In this document: one piece after another, positions 36,101 to 45,249 of the stretch
How positions within the stretch are numbered: the first letter of the stretch is position 1
Layout: every line of letters starts with the position of its first letter
Assembly (NCBI GenBank): GCA_039024435.1
Contig: JBCCQH010000005.1
Location: forward strand, 62,001 to 126,000
Source of the DNA: JBCCQH01 sp039024435
GTDB taxonomy: Bacteria; Bacteroidota; Bacteroidia; J057; JADKCL01
Direction: 5' to 3'
Length of the DNA: 64,000 nt
Position numbers and translations under genes: made by a program
The notes under the pieces: generated by a model
Told to the model about the DNA's origin: nothing
What the model saw: the letters and a program-made list of their open reading frames with translations, nothing else
Databases searched by the model: none

Positions 36101-37453
36101 CGGACTTACATCATCGATTGTCCGGGGGGCAACTGCGGCATGAGCTGGTTCCATTTCGGCGACCTGGCGACCCACCACGTCGTGGGCGACTTCAATGGCA
36201 ATGGGGTGAATGAATTCGCGCTCGGCCGGGGGGACAAGGCGCTGTTCTGGGAAAAGGATTTCAATTACCAAGGTCCGGAAATCGTCGCCTTTCTCGACGG
36301 AGAGGTGATCGGCGCAGACGAAAACGAGTTGTACTGGCAGCCTAGCCCGAATGCGACCTCCTACCGCATCTGGCGGGGCGCGATCAGCGGCAATGGCAGT
36401 GTGCTCATTTCCCCCATCGACAGCACAGCGGACATCCGCTACCGCGATGCGGGCCTCAACCCGGATACCGATTACCTGTACGTGATCGACGCCAAAAATC
36501 CGGGCCTCTCTCCAGTCTACAGTGACTTCTCCAATGCGGTCGTGTTGCGGCCCCACGCCCCCGGCCGGATCGATTCGGCGGTCGCGGTGGGCCCCCGGAT
36601 CGTGCAGTTGTATTTCAGTGTTCCGGTCTTTGCGGATGCGGAAGACAAGCATTTCTTTGTGCTGGACACCTCGACTACGGGAGCTTCCGCTGCGACCCCC
36701 ATCGCGGTGCTGGCTTCGGGAAATGGTAGTCGCAGCATTGCCCTCGAATTTCCCACGCCGTTTCGCACCGGGCTGAATGCGCTGGTGGTCGACACGACGT
36801 TCCGCGACGCCCTGCGCGGACCGTTGCAGGCTCCCACTTTGCGACCGACATTTTTGTACGCCCCCGACACGACGCGGTGGGCATTTTTCACGCGCTGGGA
36901 AATCCTTTCCCCCAGCCAGGCCCAAATTGATTTCAATCTCCCCATGGCAAATTCGGTGCTCGATCCGAACCGCTACCGGGTATTGCCCAGCGGACAGGTT
37001 ACGGCTGTGGAGTGGGCCAATGCCGCCCAAACGGCGATTCAGGTCAGCCTGGAAGGGGCCGCCTTGGGGGCACTGGGCTATCCGGTTTCTGTCGTTTTGA
37101 CCAGCGGTGGGGCGATCAATGGCGCCCCCATGCGCGAGAAAGACGGCAACATCGCGACCTTCTCCGATTTCAAGCCCGACCTCTCTGAGGTGTACGTCTA
37201 CCCGAATCCGTTCCAGGCCCACGCGTGGTTCGACGGGGTGCGCTTCGCGAATCTCACCCGCACCGCAACGGTTCACGTCTACGATGCAGCGGGCCGGGCC
37301 GTGATCACGCTGCAAGAAACCGACGGCGACGGGGGCCTGAACTGGAACCTAATCGATACCTGGGGCCGCCGGGTGCGGCCGGGGATTTACCTGTTTCGGG
37401 TCGAAGCTCCGGAAGTGGAAGAGGTGGTGGGGAAGTTTACGGTGTTGGAGTGA
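33194..37453 (+). CDS. Secreted S8 (subtilisin-like) peptidase with FG-GAP repeats and T9SS sorting domain
   Basis: 1419 aa from the ATG at 33194 (MTRIAAFLC); a TTG at 33182 is less likely. Signal peptide, an inhibitor-like pro-region (about 20-130), then the S8 domain with Asp in VVVGILDTGLDYEHPEF (about 150), His in DNDHGTLVAG (about 236) and Ser in FSGTSTSAPMVTG (about 400). Residues about 675-1020 hold FG-GAP/VCBS-type units (DFDRDGLQEVV, DTDGDGLLELLV, DFDGDGREDIFV), followed by a fibronectin III-like region and a type A sorting domain (YPNPFQAHAWF, VRPGIYLFRVEA). Extracellular protease, probably calcium-binding through the DxDxDG loops. Confidence 0.9.
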   Translation: MTRIAAFLCLVLLACGLKAQDLELNVRVRPGTASEAFLRQGAPHQRVVGAEHLQTVDRITPLRTPGKSPAPELDGWFTLQIPAGNAAAQIAALNATGEFASVEENRTRQVHAAIPNDPAIEDQWYHARIRTFAAWDTTRGGNVVVGILDTGLDYEHPEFAGRLAVNPLEDANGNGTFEPWPDTTLIEGVPGDFDRTDGDGNGFVDDVIGYDFTDQPRSPFGGDYLFEDADPLDDNDHGTLVAGILAARDDNNYGGAGVAPDCRLKVLRCFAANGGGEDDDIARSIVYAADNGIKILNFSFGDIYPSQMMHAAIRYAYARGVVMVASAGNGTGDNLHYPSSFDEVISVSATALGFDGESEVLWPLSSFGHTVSLAAPGSGIYTTVVRDSAREEDFDFFSGTSTSAPMVTGAVAMLFAQRGPCSPQQIRGILTASADDIGTTGWDHFTGAGRLNIERALQTTGASNVQLIAPINDAGSAAATIPVVVTALDPQFSALHLEYQPGTAGEDDWISLLTDFPTQALNDTLTDWDLSALPEGEYTLRLRVDKTNGSTAEDRIRFVVDRSPSTVALAVNDFAWDNNALKYLIVYRAEDRARVELVLRETNGPREVRINNDRLTRNGFFLLDPDLVREGVTYEFFLNLINESGLASRSDTVAFTGRQQYLSQAGYDTLGYDIPMGHYLPGAYDFDRDGLQEVVMSEYDSQLGFGKLRFYEYNANEFVAADSLEIRPILIPKDVADTDGDGLLELLVSVNDSLYLAEQPTATAYPTAQTFANEGNGFFPARFADTEGNGRIDILAKDFVNYHVLRNDGNGGFTPGDSLPDVSGNYLGSVAPRALAGDFDQDGRPEVVYGDFDGDFLVYEYEDAGFGNTFIDSTDLTKSGQYLAQGDFDGDGREDIFVAVHSSLNRNEEDFEYESPYWMLRIFSGSADNVYTVRLQEYLFDIDTDGFNAITAANIDQDPEPELIFTTFPRTYIIDCPGGNCGMSWFHFGDLATHHVVGDFNGNGVNEFALGRGDKALFWEKDFNYQGPEIVAFLDGEVIGADENELYWQPSPNATSYRIWRGAISGNGSVLISPIDSTADIRYRDAGLNPDTDYLYVIDAKNPGLSPVYSDFSNAVVLRPHAPGRIDSAVAVGPRIVQLYFSVPVFADAEDKHFFVLDTSTTGASAATPIAVLASGNGSRSIALEFPTPFRTGLNALVVDTTFRDALRGPLQAPTLRPTFLYAPDTTRWAFFTRWEILSPSQAQIDFNLPMANSVLDPNRYRVLPSGQVTAVEWANAAQTAIQVSLEGAALGALGYPVSVVLTSGGAINGAPMREKDGNIATFSDFKPDLSEVYVYPNPFQAHAWFDGVRFANLTRTATVHVYDAAGRAVITLQETDGDGGLNWNLIDTWGRRVRPGIYLFRVEAPEVEEVVGKFTVLE

Positions 37454-37462
37454 GGGGGGATT

Positions 37463-38122
37463 TTAGTTGGCTTCCCCCAACCGATACAGCTCCCCATTCC
37501 GGCTGAACCCCACTAGGCCTTGTTCCGGAGACAGCCACAGCGCCAGCGGACCTTCGGTCCGCGAATACACATTCTCAAAATAGACCGAGTCCAGTTTGAC
37601 CCGACCGAGTTCTTCGAGGGGCGGCCCCAGTGATAGCTTCGTGGAATCCAGGATCCCGCTAAAGTTCTGTCCAAGGACCTTTTCTCCGGAAATGATCGCG
37701 GTGCCCCAGGACAGGGTCACCCGCACCACGTCGACGAAATGGCGCGCTTCCGGATCGTAGACCGCCGAATAGAACAGCAGGTCCAAGAGCAGGGAATCGG
37801 CGTCGTCCTGGAAGATGAAGCGGCGCGATTCAGCATCGAAATACTCACAGAAACTTTGGCCTTTGATCTTGTTTTCGGTGCAGATCGTGCGGATGCACAG
37901 GCGATCCGTGCTGGCCTCCGCGCCGCAACGGTTGCGCAGGCGCAGCCCGTCGCGGTTGGCGTTGGTGAAAGGGAGCGTCTCGTTGCCTTGGTAGGCGATC
38001 CAGCCCTGCGTGGAGGATTGCAGGCGGATTTCGCCGATTTTTTCGTCGGGCGGACAGCCGCAACCGAGGAGGAACGAGCAGAGCAAGCTGGCGCACAGCG
38101 CGCGGAAAGAGAGGTGTTGCAT
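37463..38122 (-). CDS. Lipoprotein of unknown function
   Basis: 219 aa from the ATG at 38122. Lipobox SFLLGC followed by a second cysteine (GCGCPPDEK). Two further cysteines pairs (CGAEAS, CIRTICTENK) suggest disulphides in the periplasm. No domain recognised. It starts 10 bp after the stop of the solute-binding protein gene, so they form an operon; its job may be tied to that transporter component. Confidence 0.68.
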   Translation of the reverse strand: MQHLSFRALCASLLCSFLLGCGCPPDEKIGEIRLQSSTQGWIAYQGNETLPFTNANRDGLRLRNRCGAEASTDRLCIRTICTENKIKGQSFCEYFDAESRRFIFQDDADSLLLDLLFYSAVYDPEARHFVDVVRVTLSWGTAIISGEKVLGQNFSGILDSTKLSLGPPLEELGRVKLDSVYFENVYSRTEGPLALWLSPEQGLVGFSRNGELYRLGEAN

Positions 38123-38132
38123 AGCGATCAAT

Positions 38133-39809
38133 TCAGGGAGCGGGGGGCGCGGCTTTGCGGACCCGTTTTAAGTACAACATGTTCATGGCATTGGTTTCCA
38201 GACCGGTGATGCGGGGCGAGATGATGCGCAGGATCTTGTCGTAATACAGCAGCACGACCGGGGCATCGGCCAGCATTAGGTTATCCATATCGTGGTAGAG
38301 GGCATCGCGCAAGCTGTCGGAAGTGGCCCGGTAAGCCGCCCGGAACAAGCTATCGTAGCGCGGGCGAGCGTAGCGCATGCGGTTGGCCCCGTTGGGGGGA
38401 ATATTTCCGGAAAAGAACAGCCCCAAGTAGTTTTCTGCATCGGGGTAATCGGCGATCCAGGAGGCGCGCCAAAGGTTGATTTCGCCCTTGGCAGCCATTT
38501 CCCGCAGGGTGGAGCCGTCCATGTTGTCGATGCTGACGGTGATACCGATGCGCTCCCAGGACTTTTGCACGAATTCCATGACCGCCTGGTAACTGGGATT
38601 GGACTTGAGGGACAGCAGCGGAATGCCTTTGCCGCCGGGGAAACCGGCTTCCGCCAACAAGCGCGCCGCCCGATCCGGATCAAAGCGGTAGCCGGGCACT
38701 GCCACCGAGTCAAAGGCAGGCATGCCCGGGGGGACCATTCCGGAGTGGGCGGGAAAGCCGATCCCATTGAGCAGGTGGCGCACCAGGCTTTCTCGGTCGA
38801 TGGCCAAGTTAAGGGCCTGCCGGACCCGCCGATCCGCGAGGGGATGCCCCCGGACCGCCGGGGTACTCGCGTCGACATTGATCCCGATGAACTCGGTGTT
38901 GAGTTGGGGAGCGATGCGGAAAGCATAGTTGTCGCGGTAATCCGGGCGAATGCTGCCATCGGGCAGAAAAATCTCATCCTTGGTGGACTTGTCCAGGCCG
39001 TTGACAAAATCGAGCTTGCCCTGGAGCAGTTCGCGAAACTCGGTGAGTTTTTCCCGGATGAACCGCACCTGTACCGCGTCGACGTAGGGCAGGCGCGCGC
39101 CGGAGGTGTCCCGCTCGTGGTACTCCGGATTGCGCCGCAAAATGAGGCTGGCGCCCTCGTTCCAGGATTTAAAGCGGAAGGGCCCCGTCCCGATCGGGTG
39201 GCTGCGGAAGTCTTTGCCGTATTTTTCCGTCAATTCTTGCGGCACGACAAATGCGTAGGCCATCGCCAGGGTGCTGAGAAAGGGCGGAAAGGACCGCTCC
39301 AGGCGAATGACAAACGTCGAATCGTCCGGGGCGGAAAATCCGGACACCGCATCGGTCTGGCCGGCGCGGAAATCGGCGATGCCGGCCACCTTGCCATTGA
39401 AAATCCAAAATCCCTTGGCGGCAACCGCCGGATCACAAATCCGATTGAAAGAATGGCGCACGTCCTCCGCGACAAAACGGCGGGTGCTGTCCGGCCCAAA
39501 TGCGGGATCGGAATGGAACTGCACGTCGGAGCGCAGGTGGAAAACGTAAGTCCGGCCACTGTCGACAATTTCCCAGGTGCGCGCCAAAGCGGGCTTGATC
39601 CGCAGCTCCGGATCGAACTGCACGAGGCCGTCGTACAACTGAGCGCACATCCAGCCCGAGGCCTGGTCCGAGGCATAGGCCGGGTCGAGGGTCGGCAGTC
39701 CCGCCGGCAAATTCATGCGAAAAACCGTGCGAAAACCGCGATTTTCCGAGGATTTTCCACAGGATGTTAACAAAAACAGTGTGAATAAGTATGGGAAGTA
39801 TTTGTACAT
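38133..39809 (-). CDS. Peptide/nickel-type ABC transporter substrate-binding lipoprotein (SBP family 5)
   Basis: 558 aa from the ATG at 39809, giving a lipobox FLLTSC (Cys16). The family 5 signature is spread across the protein: LDPAYASDQASGWMCAQLYDGLV near the start, GPFRFKSWNEGASLILRRNPEYH near residue 200, RRVRQALNLAIDRESLVRHLL near 325. Binds oligopeptides or another small ligand in the periplasm. No permease or ATPase genes are adjacent; the second gene of the operon is an unknown lipoprotein. Divergent from parA. Confidence 0.88.
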   Translation of the reverse strand: MYKYFPYLFTLFLLTSCGKSSENRGFRTVFRMNLPAGLPTLDPAYASDQASGWMCAQLYDGLVQFDPELRIKPALARTWEIVDSGRTYVFHLRSDVQFHSDPAFGPDSTRRFVAEDVRHSFNRICDPAVAAKGFWIFNGKVAGIADFRAGQTDAVSGFSAPDDSTFVIRLERSFPPFLSTLAMAYAFVVPQELTEKYGKDFRSHPIGTGPFRFKSWNEGASLILRRNPEYHERDTSGARLPYVDAVQVRFIREKLTEFRELLQGKLDFVNGLDKSTKDEIFLPDGSIRPDYRDNYAFRIAPQLNTEFIGINVDASTPAVRGHPLADRRVRQALNLAIDRESLVRHLLNGIGFPAHSGMVPPGMPAFDSVAVPGYRFDPDRAARLLAEAGFPGGKGIPLLSLKSNPSYQAVMEFVQKSWERIGITVSIDNMDGSTLREMAAKGEINLWRASWIADYPDAENYLGLFFSGNIPPNGANRMRYARPRYDSLFRAAYRATSDSLRDALYHDMDNLMLADAPVVLLYYDKILRIISPRITGLETNAMNMLYLKRVRKAAPPAP

Positions 39810-39923
39810 GAATGCCTCGGTTCTTCGTAACTTGCAGTTCTTTTGTAATGAAGAAATGCCCGTGCAGCCGTGACGGCAAGTTATGACGAAAATCCAAAGC
39901 AGGGCAAACAATTAAAGACGCAG

Positions 39924-40727
39924 ATGACAAAAGTAATTTCGGTTGCGAACCAGAAAGGCGGCGTAGGCAAGACGACGACGGCGATCAACCTTGCGGCGAG
40001 TCTTGCTGCACTCGAGTTCAAAACCCTCTTGGTGGATACTGATCCCCAGGCCAATGCCTCCAGTGGGCTGGGCTTTGATCCGAAAAACAACCGAACCGGC
40101 ATCTATGAGGCCATGATCAGCGATGAGGTCAACGCCCGCGACACCATACTCAAGTCAGAATTCCCGCATTTGGATTTGATTCCGTCGAACATTGACTTGG
40201 TGGGGGCGGAAATCGAGATGATCAACCTGCCCAACCGGGAGCGAAAGATGCGCCATGTCCTGCAGCCGGTCCGGGACGATTATGATTTCGTCATCATCGA
40301 CTGTTCCCCTTCCTTGGGCCTCATCACAATCAATGCGCTCACCGCTTCGGATTCGGTGATCATTCCGGTACAGTGCGAGTACTTTGCGCTGGAAGGATTG
40401 GGCAAATTGCTCAACACGATCACCATCGTGCAGCAGCGCCTCAATCCCGATCTGGAGATCGAGGGTATCCTGCTGACCATGTACGATTCCCGCTTGCGCC
40501 TCTCCAATCAGGTTGTAGAAGAGGTCAAGGCCCACTTTGAAGGGGTCGTGTTTGACTCGATCATCGCTCGCAACATCCGCCTGAGTGAAGCGCCGAGTTT
40601 CGGGCTGCCCGCGCTGATGTTTGATGGCAACAGCAAGGGGGCCATGAATTACATGAGCCTGGCCCGGGAAATCCTCCAACAAAACGGGATGACGCTCACC
40701 CAACTGCGGGAGAGTTCGGACAACTGA
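39924..40727 (+). CDS. parA: Chromosome partitioning ATPase ParA
   Basis: 267 aa, Soj/ParA family. The deviant Walker A KGGVGKTT (residues 11-18) is followed by LLVDTDPQANASSGLG and VIIDCSPSLGLIT. It cycles on nucleoid DNA to move ParB-parS complexes. No N-terminal helix-turn-helix, so the chromosomal small type. The ATG at 39924 precedes the conserved MTKVISVANQ; a GTG at 39870 would add 18 residues. Followed by parB after 107 bp. Confidence 0.94.
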   Translation: MTKVISVANQKGGVGKTTTAINLAASLAALEFKTLLVDTDPQANASSGLGFDPKNNRTGIYEAMISDEVNARDTILKSEFPHLDLIPSNIDLVGAEIEMINLPNRERKMRHVLQPVRDDYDFVIIDCSPSLGLITINALTASDSVIIPVQCEYFALEGLGKLLNTITIVQQRLNPDLEIEGILLTMYDSRLRLSNQVVEEVKAHFEGVVFDSIIARNIRLSEAPSFGLPALMFDGNSKGAMNYMSLAREILQQNGMTLTQLRESSDN

Positions 40728-40834
40728 TCGGCTCTAAAAGTAGCGTGGGCGGGGTCACGGAGATTGCCCTTTCGCGCATATTTTCCCGGAAGAGCCGACA
40801 AAGCAGAAGTGTTCTATATTTTGAGACGAGAGAA

Positions 40835-41734
40835 ATGGCACAAGAAAGCAAAAGCAAGAAGCGGAATGCCCTGGGACGGGGCCTGAGTGCATTGTTGAGT
40901 GACAGTGAGAACGTTCCCACTTCCCGGCAATCGACGGCGGGACACACGGGAACCGTGACCGAAATTCCCATCGCAAACATCGAGACCAACCCCTACCAGC
41001 CCCGAACGCACTTTGACCTGGTGGCGCTGGAAGAATTGGCGGATTCGATCAAGGCCCAAGGCATTATTCAGCCGATTACCGTCCGCAAGCTGGGCGCCGG
41101 GCAGTACCAATTGATCTCCGGAGAGCGGCGGCTCCAGGCGTCCAGAATTGCCGAGCTGGAAACCATCCCAGCTTACATCCGCACCGCAAACGACGAGCAA
41201 ATGCTGGAAATGGCGCTGATCGAAAACATTCAGCGGCAAGATCTCAATCCAATTGAAATATCCCTCGCCTACCAGCGGCTCCTCGAAGAACTCGGTCTCA
41301 AGCTGGAAAGCCTGGGCGAAAAGGTGGGCAAGAAACGCGCGACGGTCAACAACTACCTCCGGCTGCTAAAATTGCCTCCGGAAATCCAGGTGGGATTGCG
41401 GGATGGCCGCATTTCCATGGGCCACGCCCGCGCCTTGATCAATGTCGCCAATCCCGCCCAGCAGTTGGGCATCTACCACCGAGCCATCGAAGAAGAACTC
41501 AGCGTCCGCAAAGTCGAGGAGCTCGTGCGTGGCCTGGGGGGCAACAAAAAGAAAAGCAATTCCAATAACCAAGCGCCCAAGAACGTTCATATCAAGAAGC
41601 TCGAGCGGGATCTGGAAGAAAAGTTTGGCAACCGTGTGATCATCAACCAACAAAACACCGGAAAGGGTGAGATGAAAATCACGTTTGACTCGCGGGAAGA
41701 CCTCGAGCGCATATTGGAAATTCTCGATCTGTGA
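40835..41734 (+). CDS. parB: Chromosome partitioning protein ParB
   Basis: 299 aa. N-terminal KKRNALGRGLSALL, the ParB/Srx CTP-binding domain with NPYQPRTHFD, ISGERRLQASR and ENIQRQDLNPIE, and the HTH region KVGKKRATVNNYLRLLKLP with GRISMGHARALI. Binds parS and slides as a CTP clamp. The ATG at 40835 matches family starts. Its stop overlaps the next gene (GTGA). No parS site was recognised by eye in the window. Confidence 0.94.
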   Translation: MAQESKSKKRNALGRGLSALLSDSENVPTSRQSTAGHTGTVTEIPIANIETNPYQPRTHFDLVALEELADSIKAQGIIQPITVRKLGAGQYQLISGERRLQASRIAELETIPAYIRTANDEQMLEMALIENIQRQDLNPIEISLAYQRLLEELGLKLESLGEKVGKKRATVNNYLRLLKLPPEIQVGLRDGRISMGHARALINVANPAQQLGIYHRAIEEELSVRKVEELVRGLGGNKKKSNSNNQAPKNVHIKKLERDLEEKFGNRVIINQQNTGKGEMKITFDSREDLERILEILDL

Positions 41735-42528
41735 AAACGACTCCCGGTCAAATTGATCCTTCTCTCTCCTCAATTTTCGCCGGCCGGCGGCGCTGGTGTG
41801 TCTGGATGTTGCTGCCGCTCCTGCTGCTCGGCACCGCCTGGGGACAAGTCAATCCGGACAGTACCCGCACGCCGGGCAAGGGCAGCATCAAATCCCGCAA
41901 CGGTACTCCTGACAGCCTACGCACTGAGGAAAGCATCCGGCTTCTGCCCGAAGACTCCCTCACCAGCAACCCAGAAATCCCCGATTCTCTGATCGGTCCG
42001 GTCCGCGCTAAGACCCGCAAAGGCCGGAGCCCAAAACTCAAAGTCGCCAGCGACCGCCCCCTGCCCGACCCCAAGATCGCCGTGCGCCGCGCCCTCCTTT
42101 TGCCCGGCTGGGGCCAAATCTACAACCGCTCCTGGGCAAAATTGCCCATCGTGTACGGCGGATTCGCCGTATTTGGCTGGCTGATTGTCGACAACAACCA
42201 GCAGTACCAACTCCACCGGCGCATCGCGGTCTGCAAAGGGGACTCGACCTGCGACGACGCCACTTTGTATCCGGATTTTGCCTTGTTTGACATCAACAGT
42301 GTGATTGCCGTGCGCGACGGTTTCCGGCGCAACCGCGACTTCAACGTGATTCTGAGCGCCCTCTGGTACACCCTGCAGGCAGTGGATGCCTACGTGACAG
42401 CTCACCTGCGCGGCTTCAATGTCTCCGACGATCTGTCCCTCCATTTCAAGCCCAATATGATGGTGGACCCGCGAAGGCGAAACCACCTGCTGATGGGCGC
42501 CTCGATTTCTCTAAAATTACGAAGATGA
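41731..42528 (+). CDS. DUF5683 domain membrane protein
   Basis: 265 aa, GTG start overlapping the parB stop. One N-terminal hydrophobic segment (about 24-39, possibly a signal peptide ending WGQ), a Ser/Pro-rich linker, then the DUF5683 region with RRALLLPGWGQIYNRSWAKLP and two membrane helices. This gene between parB and dapB is a Bacteroidota habit. Function unknown. ATGA overlap with dapB. Confidence 0.85.
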   Translation: MKTTPGQIDPSLSSIFAGRRRWCVWMLLPLLLLGTAWGQVNPDSTRTPGKGSIKSRNGTPDSLRTEESIRLLPEDSLTSNPEIPDSLIGPVRAKTRKGRSPKLKVASDRPLPDPKIAVRRALLLPGWGQIYNRSWAKLPIVYGGFAVFGWLIVDNNQQYQLHRRIAVCKGDSTCDDATLYPDFALFDINSVIAVRDGFRRNRDFNVILSALWYTLQAVDAYVTAHLRGFNVSDDLSLHFKPNMMVDPRRRNHLLMGASISLKLRR

Positions 42529-43256
42529 GTCTGCGAATTGCCCTTGTCGGATACGGCCGCATGGGCCAGGCCGTAGAAAAAGAAGCCCTCGGCCGGGGCC
42601 ACACCATCGTGGCGCGCATCGATGCGAACGAGATCTCGGCTTTTGACCAGCTCACCGCCGATCAAGCCGATGCAATCATTGAATTTACCCATCCGGAATC
42701 GGCCCTGGACAATTTTCGGCGCTTGCTGCCCACCGGCATCCCCCTGGTGACCGGGACGACCGGCTGGCAAGCAGAACTCGAAGCGCTCCGCAACCAAGTA
42801 GAAAAAAACGATTTTTGCTTTCTCTGGAGCTCCAATTTTTCCCCAGGGGTCAACATCCTCTTCCAACTGAACCAACGGCTGGCCCAGATCATGAACCAGC
42901 ATCCAGAATTCGATCCTTACGTGGAAGAATCGCACCACCGGCACAAAAAGGACGCTCCTTCCGGTACCGCAATCTCCCTGGCCGAGCAGGTCATCGCGGG
43001 GCTGGACCGCAAATCCACCTGGGCCACCGATGCGCTGCGCAACCGCCCCCCGCATCCGGATGAACTCTCGGTCGCCTACACCCGAGCGGGCGAAATCATC
43101 GGGCGGCACCAGATCAGTTACATCTCCGACATCGAGGAGATTCGGATCGGCCACCAGGCATTTAATCGGCGGGGATTTGCGCTGGGAGCGGTGATCGCCG
43201 CCGAATGGCTTCAAGGAAAGCGAGGATTTTATAACTTTACCGAAATCTTCGAATAA
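42525..43256 (+). CDS. dapB: 4-hydroxy-tetrahydrodipicolinate reductase
   Basis: 243 aa. Reduces 4-hydroxy-tetrahydrodipicolinate with NAD(P)H in the lysine and diaminopimelate pathway, feeding peptidoglycan synthesis. The cofactor motif is ALVGYGRMGQAV (6-17); TGTTGW (77-81) and the catalytic ESHHRHKKDAPSGTA (135-149) are intact. ATG overlaps the preceding stop. Part of the parA-parB-DUF5683-dapB-lepB run. Confidence 0.95.
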   Translation: MSLRIALVGYGRMGQAVEKEALGRGHTIVARIDANEISAFDQLTADQADAIIEFTHPESALDNFRRLLPTGIPLVTGTTGWQAELEALRNQVEKNDFCFLWSSNFSPGVNILFQLNQRLAQIMNQHPEFDPYVEESHHRHKKDAPSGTAISLAEQVIAGLDRKSTWATDALRNRPPHPDELSVAYTRAGEIIGRHQISYISDIEEIRIGHQAFNRRGFALGAVIAAEWLQGKRGFYNFTEIFE

Positions 43257-43265
43257 ACAGATCCC

Positions 43266-44858
43266 ATGCAATACCATATACTCATCACGATCCCGATCTA
43301 TATCCTCCTCCACGCGGGACTGGCGGGTATTTTTCGCAAAGCGGGAGAAGATGCCTGGAAAGCATTTGTGCCGGTCTTTAACATTATGACCTGGCTGAAG
43401 CTCGTCGGGCGACCGAACTGGTGGTTGGTGTGGTTCCTGATTCCCGTGATCAACTTTATCATGGGCATCGGGCTGATCCTCGATCTGGTGCGCTCATTTG
43501 GCAAGCATAAATTTGCCGATCAGTTGCCAGCGGTTTTGTTTCCCTATTTCTACTTTATTTATCTCGGTTTCGTCGACAAGTCGGAGTACGAAGGCAAATG
43601 GGTGGAACTCGCCGAGACAAAAGAGGTGCCCAAATCCAGCTTGCGCGAGTGGGCAGACGCTATCCTATTTGCGGGCACAGCCGCTCTGGTGATTCGGATT
43701 TTTCTGATCGAAGCCTTCATGATCCCGACCACCTCGATGGAGGGTTCCTTGCTGGCGGGCGATTTCCTGTTTGTGAGTAAGTTTCATTACGGGGTGCGGC
43801 TGCCGATGGCGCCGTTGTCGGTGCCGTTTGTCCACAATACCTTACCGCTGACCAGCAGCACGAAGTCTTACCTGAACTGGTTAGAATTTCCCTACAGCCG
43901 CCTTCCCGGCCTCAAAGACATCCAGCGCAATGAAGCCGTAGTGTTCAATTATCCGGATGACGACCGCAACCCGGACGTGGAAGACCTCGGGAAGATCGAG
44001 ATCACCAGCATGAAGCAGAATTACATCAAGCGCTGCGTGGCCATTCCCGGGGACACCTTGGAAATCCGCAGTCGGCAGATCTACATCAACGGCGAGAAGG
44101 GCTGGAATCCGGAATTCATGCAGACCTCTTATAAGGTGAGTGGGCTTACGCGCAAAGTGTTGGACAGCGAGGGCTTCCGCAACAATTTTGAACAACTCGA
44201 AGGCGGCGGACTCGCCAAACAGTACGCCCCCGACCAGAACAACAACATCGAGCCGTACATGATGCTGGTGCCTCCCGGAATCGTCCGGGGGGAGCTCGAT
44301 ACCTGCACCCAGTGGAAGGTCCACATGAACGAAACCAAACTCGCGGAGCTCAAGCAGAATTACCCCGAAGTGGTGATCGTCCCCGAAGAAGACGTGGTCC
44401 CCAATTTCCGGCCCACGAAAATCTTTGTGAACGATGCCCTGCGCCTGCTCCGTCAAGGGGGACTCAAGTACAATCTATTTCCCAAAGTGATGGGATTAAA
44501 TGGCTGGACCAAAGACAATTTCGGGCCGATCTACATCCCAAAACGGGGTGAGACGATCCAACTCGATCCCCGCAGTCTACTGATTTACGAAAAGGTCATC
44601 GATGTCTACGAAGACCACGATGTCGATTTCAAGGCCGGGCAGGTCATCATTGACGGTCAGGTCGCGACGGAATATACCTTTGAAAAGGATTACTACTGGA
44701 TGATGGGCGACAACCGCCACGCCTCACTGGACAGCCGCTATTGGGGATTTGTTCCGGATGACCACATCATCGGCCGCCCCTGGTTCGTACTTTTCTCCTG
44801 GGAAGGTGGCCCGCGCTGGGACCGTTTCTTCCAGCCCGTCTCGAAGTGGGAGGAGTAA
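43266..44858 (+). CDS. lepB: Signal peptidase I with N-terminal DUF5684 membrane domain
   Basis: 530 aa, larger than typical LepB. Residues 1-105 form a DUF5684-type domain with three membrane segments (AWKAFVPVFNIMTWLKLVG). The peptidase has Ser157 in MIPTTSMEGSL, the lysine in KRCVAIPGD near 255, and GDNRHASLDSRYWGFVP near the end. A large insertion of about 150 residues separates the catalytic boxes, as in other Bacteroidota LepBs. Cleaves Sec signal peptides on the outer face of the inner membrane. Confidence 0.93.
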   Translation: MQYHILITIPIYILLHAGLAGIFRKAGEDAWKAFVPVFNIMTWLKLVGRPNWWLVWFLIPVINFIMGIGLILDLVRSFGKHKFADQLPAVLFPYFYFIYLGFVDKSEYEGKWVELAETKEVPKSSLREWADAILFAGTAALVIRIFLIEAFMIPTTSMEGSLLAGDFLFVSKFHYGVRLPMAPLSVPFVHNTLPLTSSTKSYLNWLEFPYSRLPGLKDIQRNEAVVFNYPDDDRNPDVEDLGKIEITSMKQNYIKRCVAIPGDTLEIRSRQIYINGEKGWNPEFMQTSYKVSGLTRKVLDSEGFRNNFEQLEGGGLAKQYAPDQNNNIEPYMMLVPPGIVRGELDTCTQWKVHMNETKLAELKQNYPEVVIVPEEDVVPNFRPTKIFVNDALRLLRQGGLKYNLFPKVMGLNGWTKDNFGPIYIPKRGETIQLDPRSLLIYEKVIDVYEDHDVDFKAGQVIIDGQVATEYTFEKDYYWMMGDNRHASLDSRYWGFVPDDHIIGRPWFVLFSWEGGPRWDRFFQPVSKWEE

Positions 44859-44973
44859 AGCAGGAGCAGGAATCACGGCAATCCCGATTTCACAATCTAT
44901 TTAAATGGGCACTCGCCGCTCGAATTCGATCATTGGTGAGGCAACAACGAGCATAATAATTGCCGCATCTTCA

Positions 44974-45009
44974 GATCGTAGCGGCAGACCATTGTCTGCC
45001 GCTACGATC
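44974..45009. repeat. REP-like palindrome, copy 1
   Basis: A perfect 16-bp stem, GATCGTAGCGGCAGAC with GTCTGCCGCTACGATC, around a CATT loop. Nearly the same sequence forms the palindrome at 54113-54164. Located in a gap between convergent genes. Confidence 0.85.
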
Positions 45010-45226
45010 CGAAAATATCATTCATAAGGCATTCATTATCAATCAACGTATTGGTCTCCTCAACTTTCCGCGGCAATATCTTTAACCGCAGCTTCGAACC
45101 CGAGTCGAAGGCTGGTGGGGCCCGCTAAGGTTCCGCAACAAGGCCCAAGATCAAAACCGAGCTTTTCCCCGTAGCCCCACGGATCGTGCGCAGCATCCGA
45201 CTACACGCTACCCATTTGCCCATACG

Positions 45227-45249
45227 AAAAAACCCTCCCACTGGGAGGG
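45227..45249 (-). terminator. Intrinsic terminator of the M23 peptidase gene
   Basis: On the - strand CCCTCCC pairs with GGGAGGG with a 3-nt loop, followed by six Ts (As at 45227-45232 on the + strand). It lies 51 bp past the stop at 45301. Confidence 0.9.

Noticed and set aside
38292..39770. 492-codon + strand open frame opposite the solute-binding protein gene
   Set aside because: Antisense shadow; the - strand protein has family 5 SBP motifs throughout.
39810..41734. A parS site or replication origin near parA/parB
   Set aside because: No centromere-like 16-bp palindrome or DnaA-box cluster could be seen by eye; the par-dapB-lepB order is a conserved gene run and not proof of an origin.
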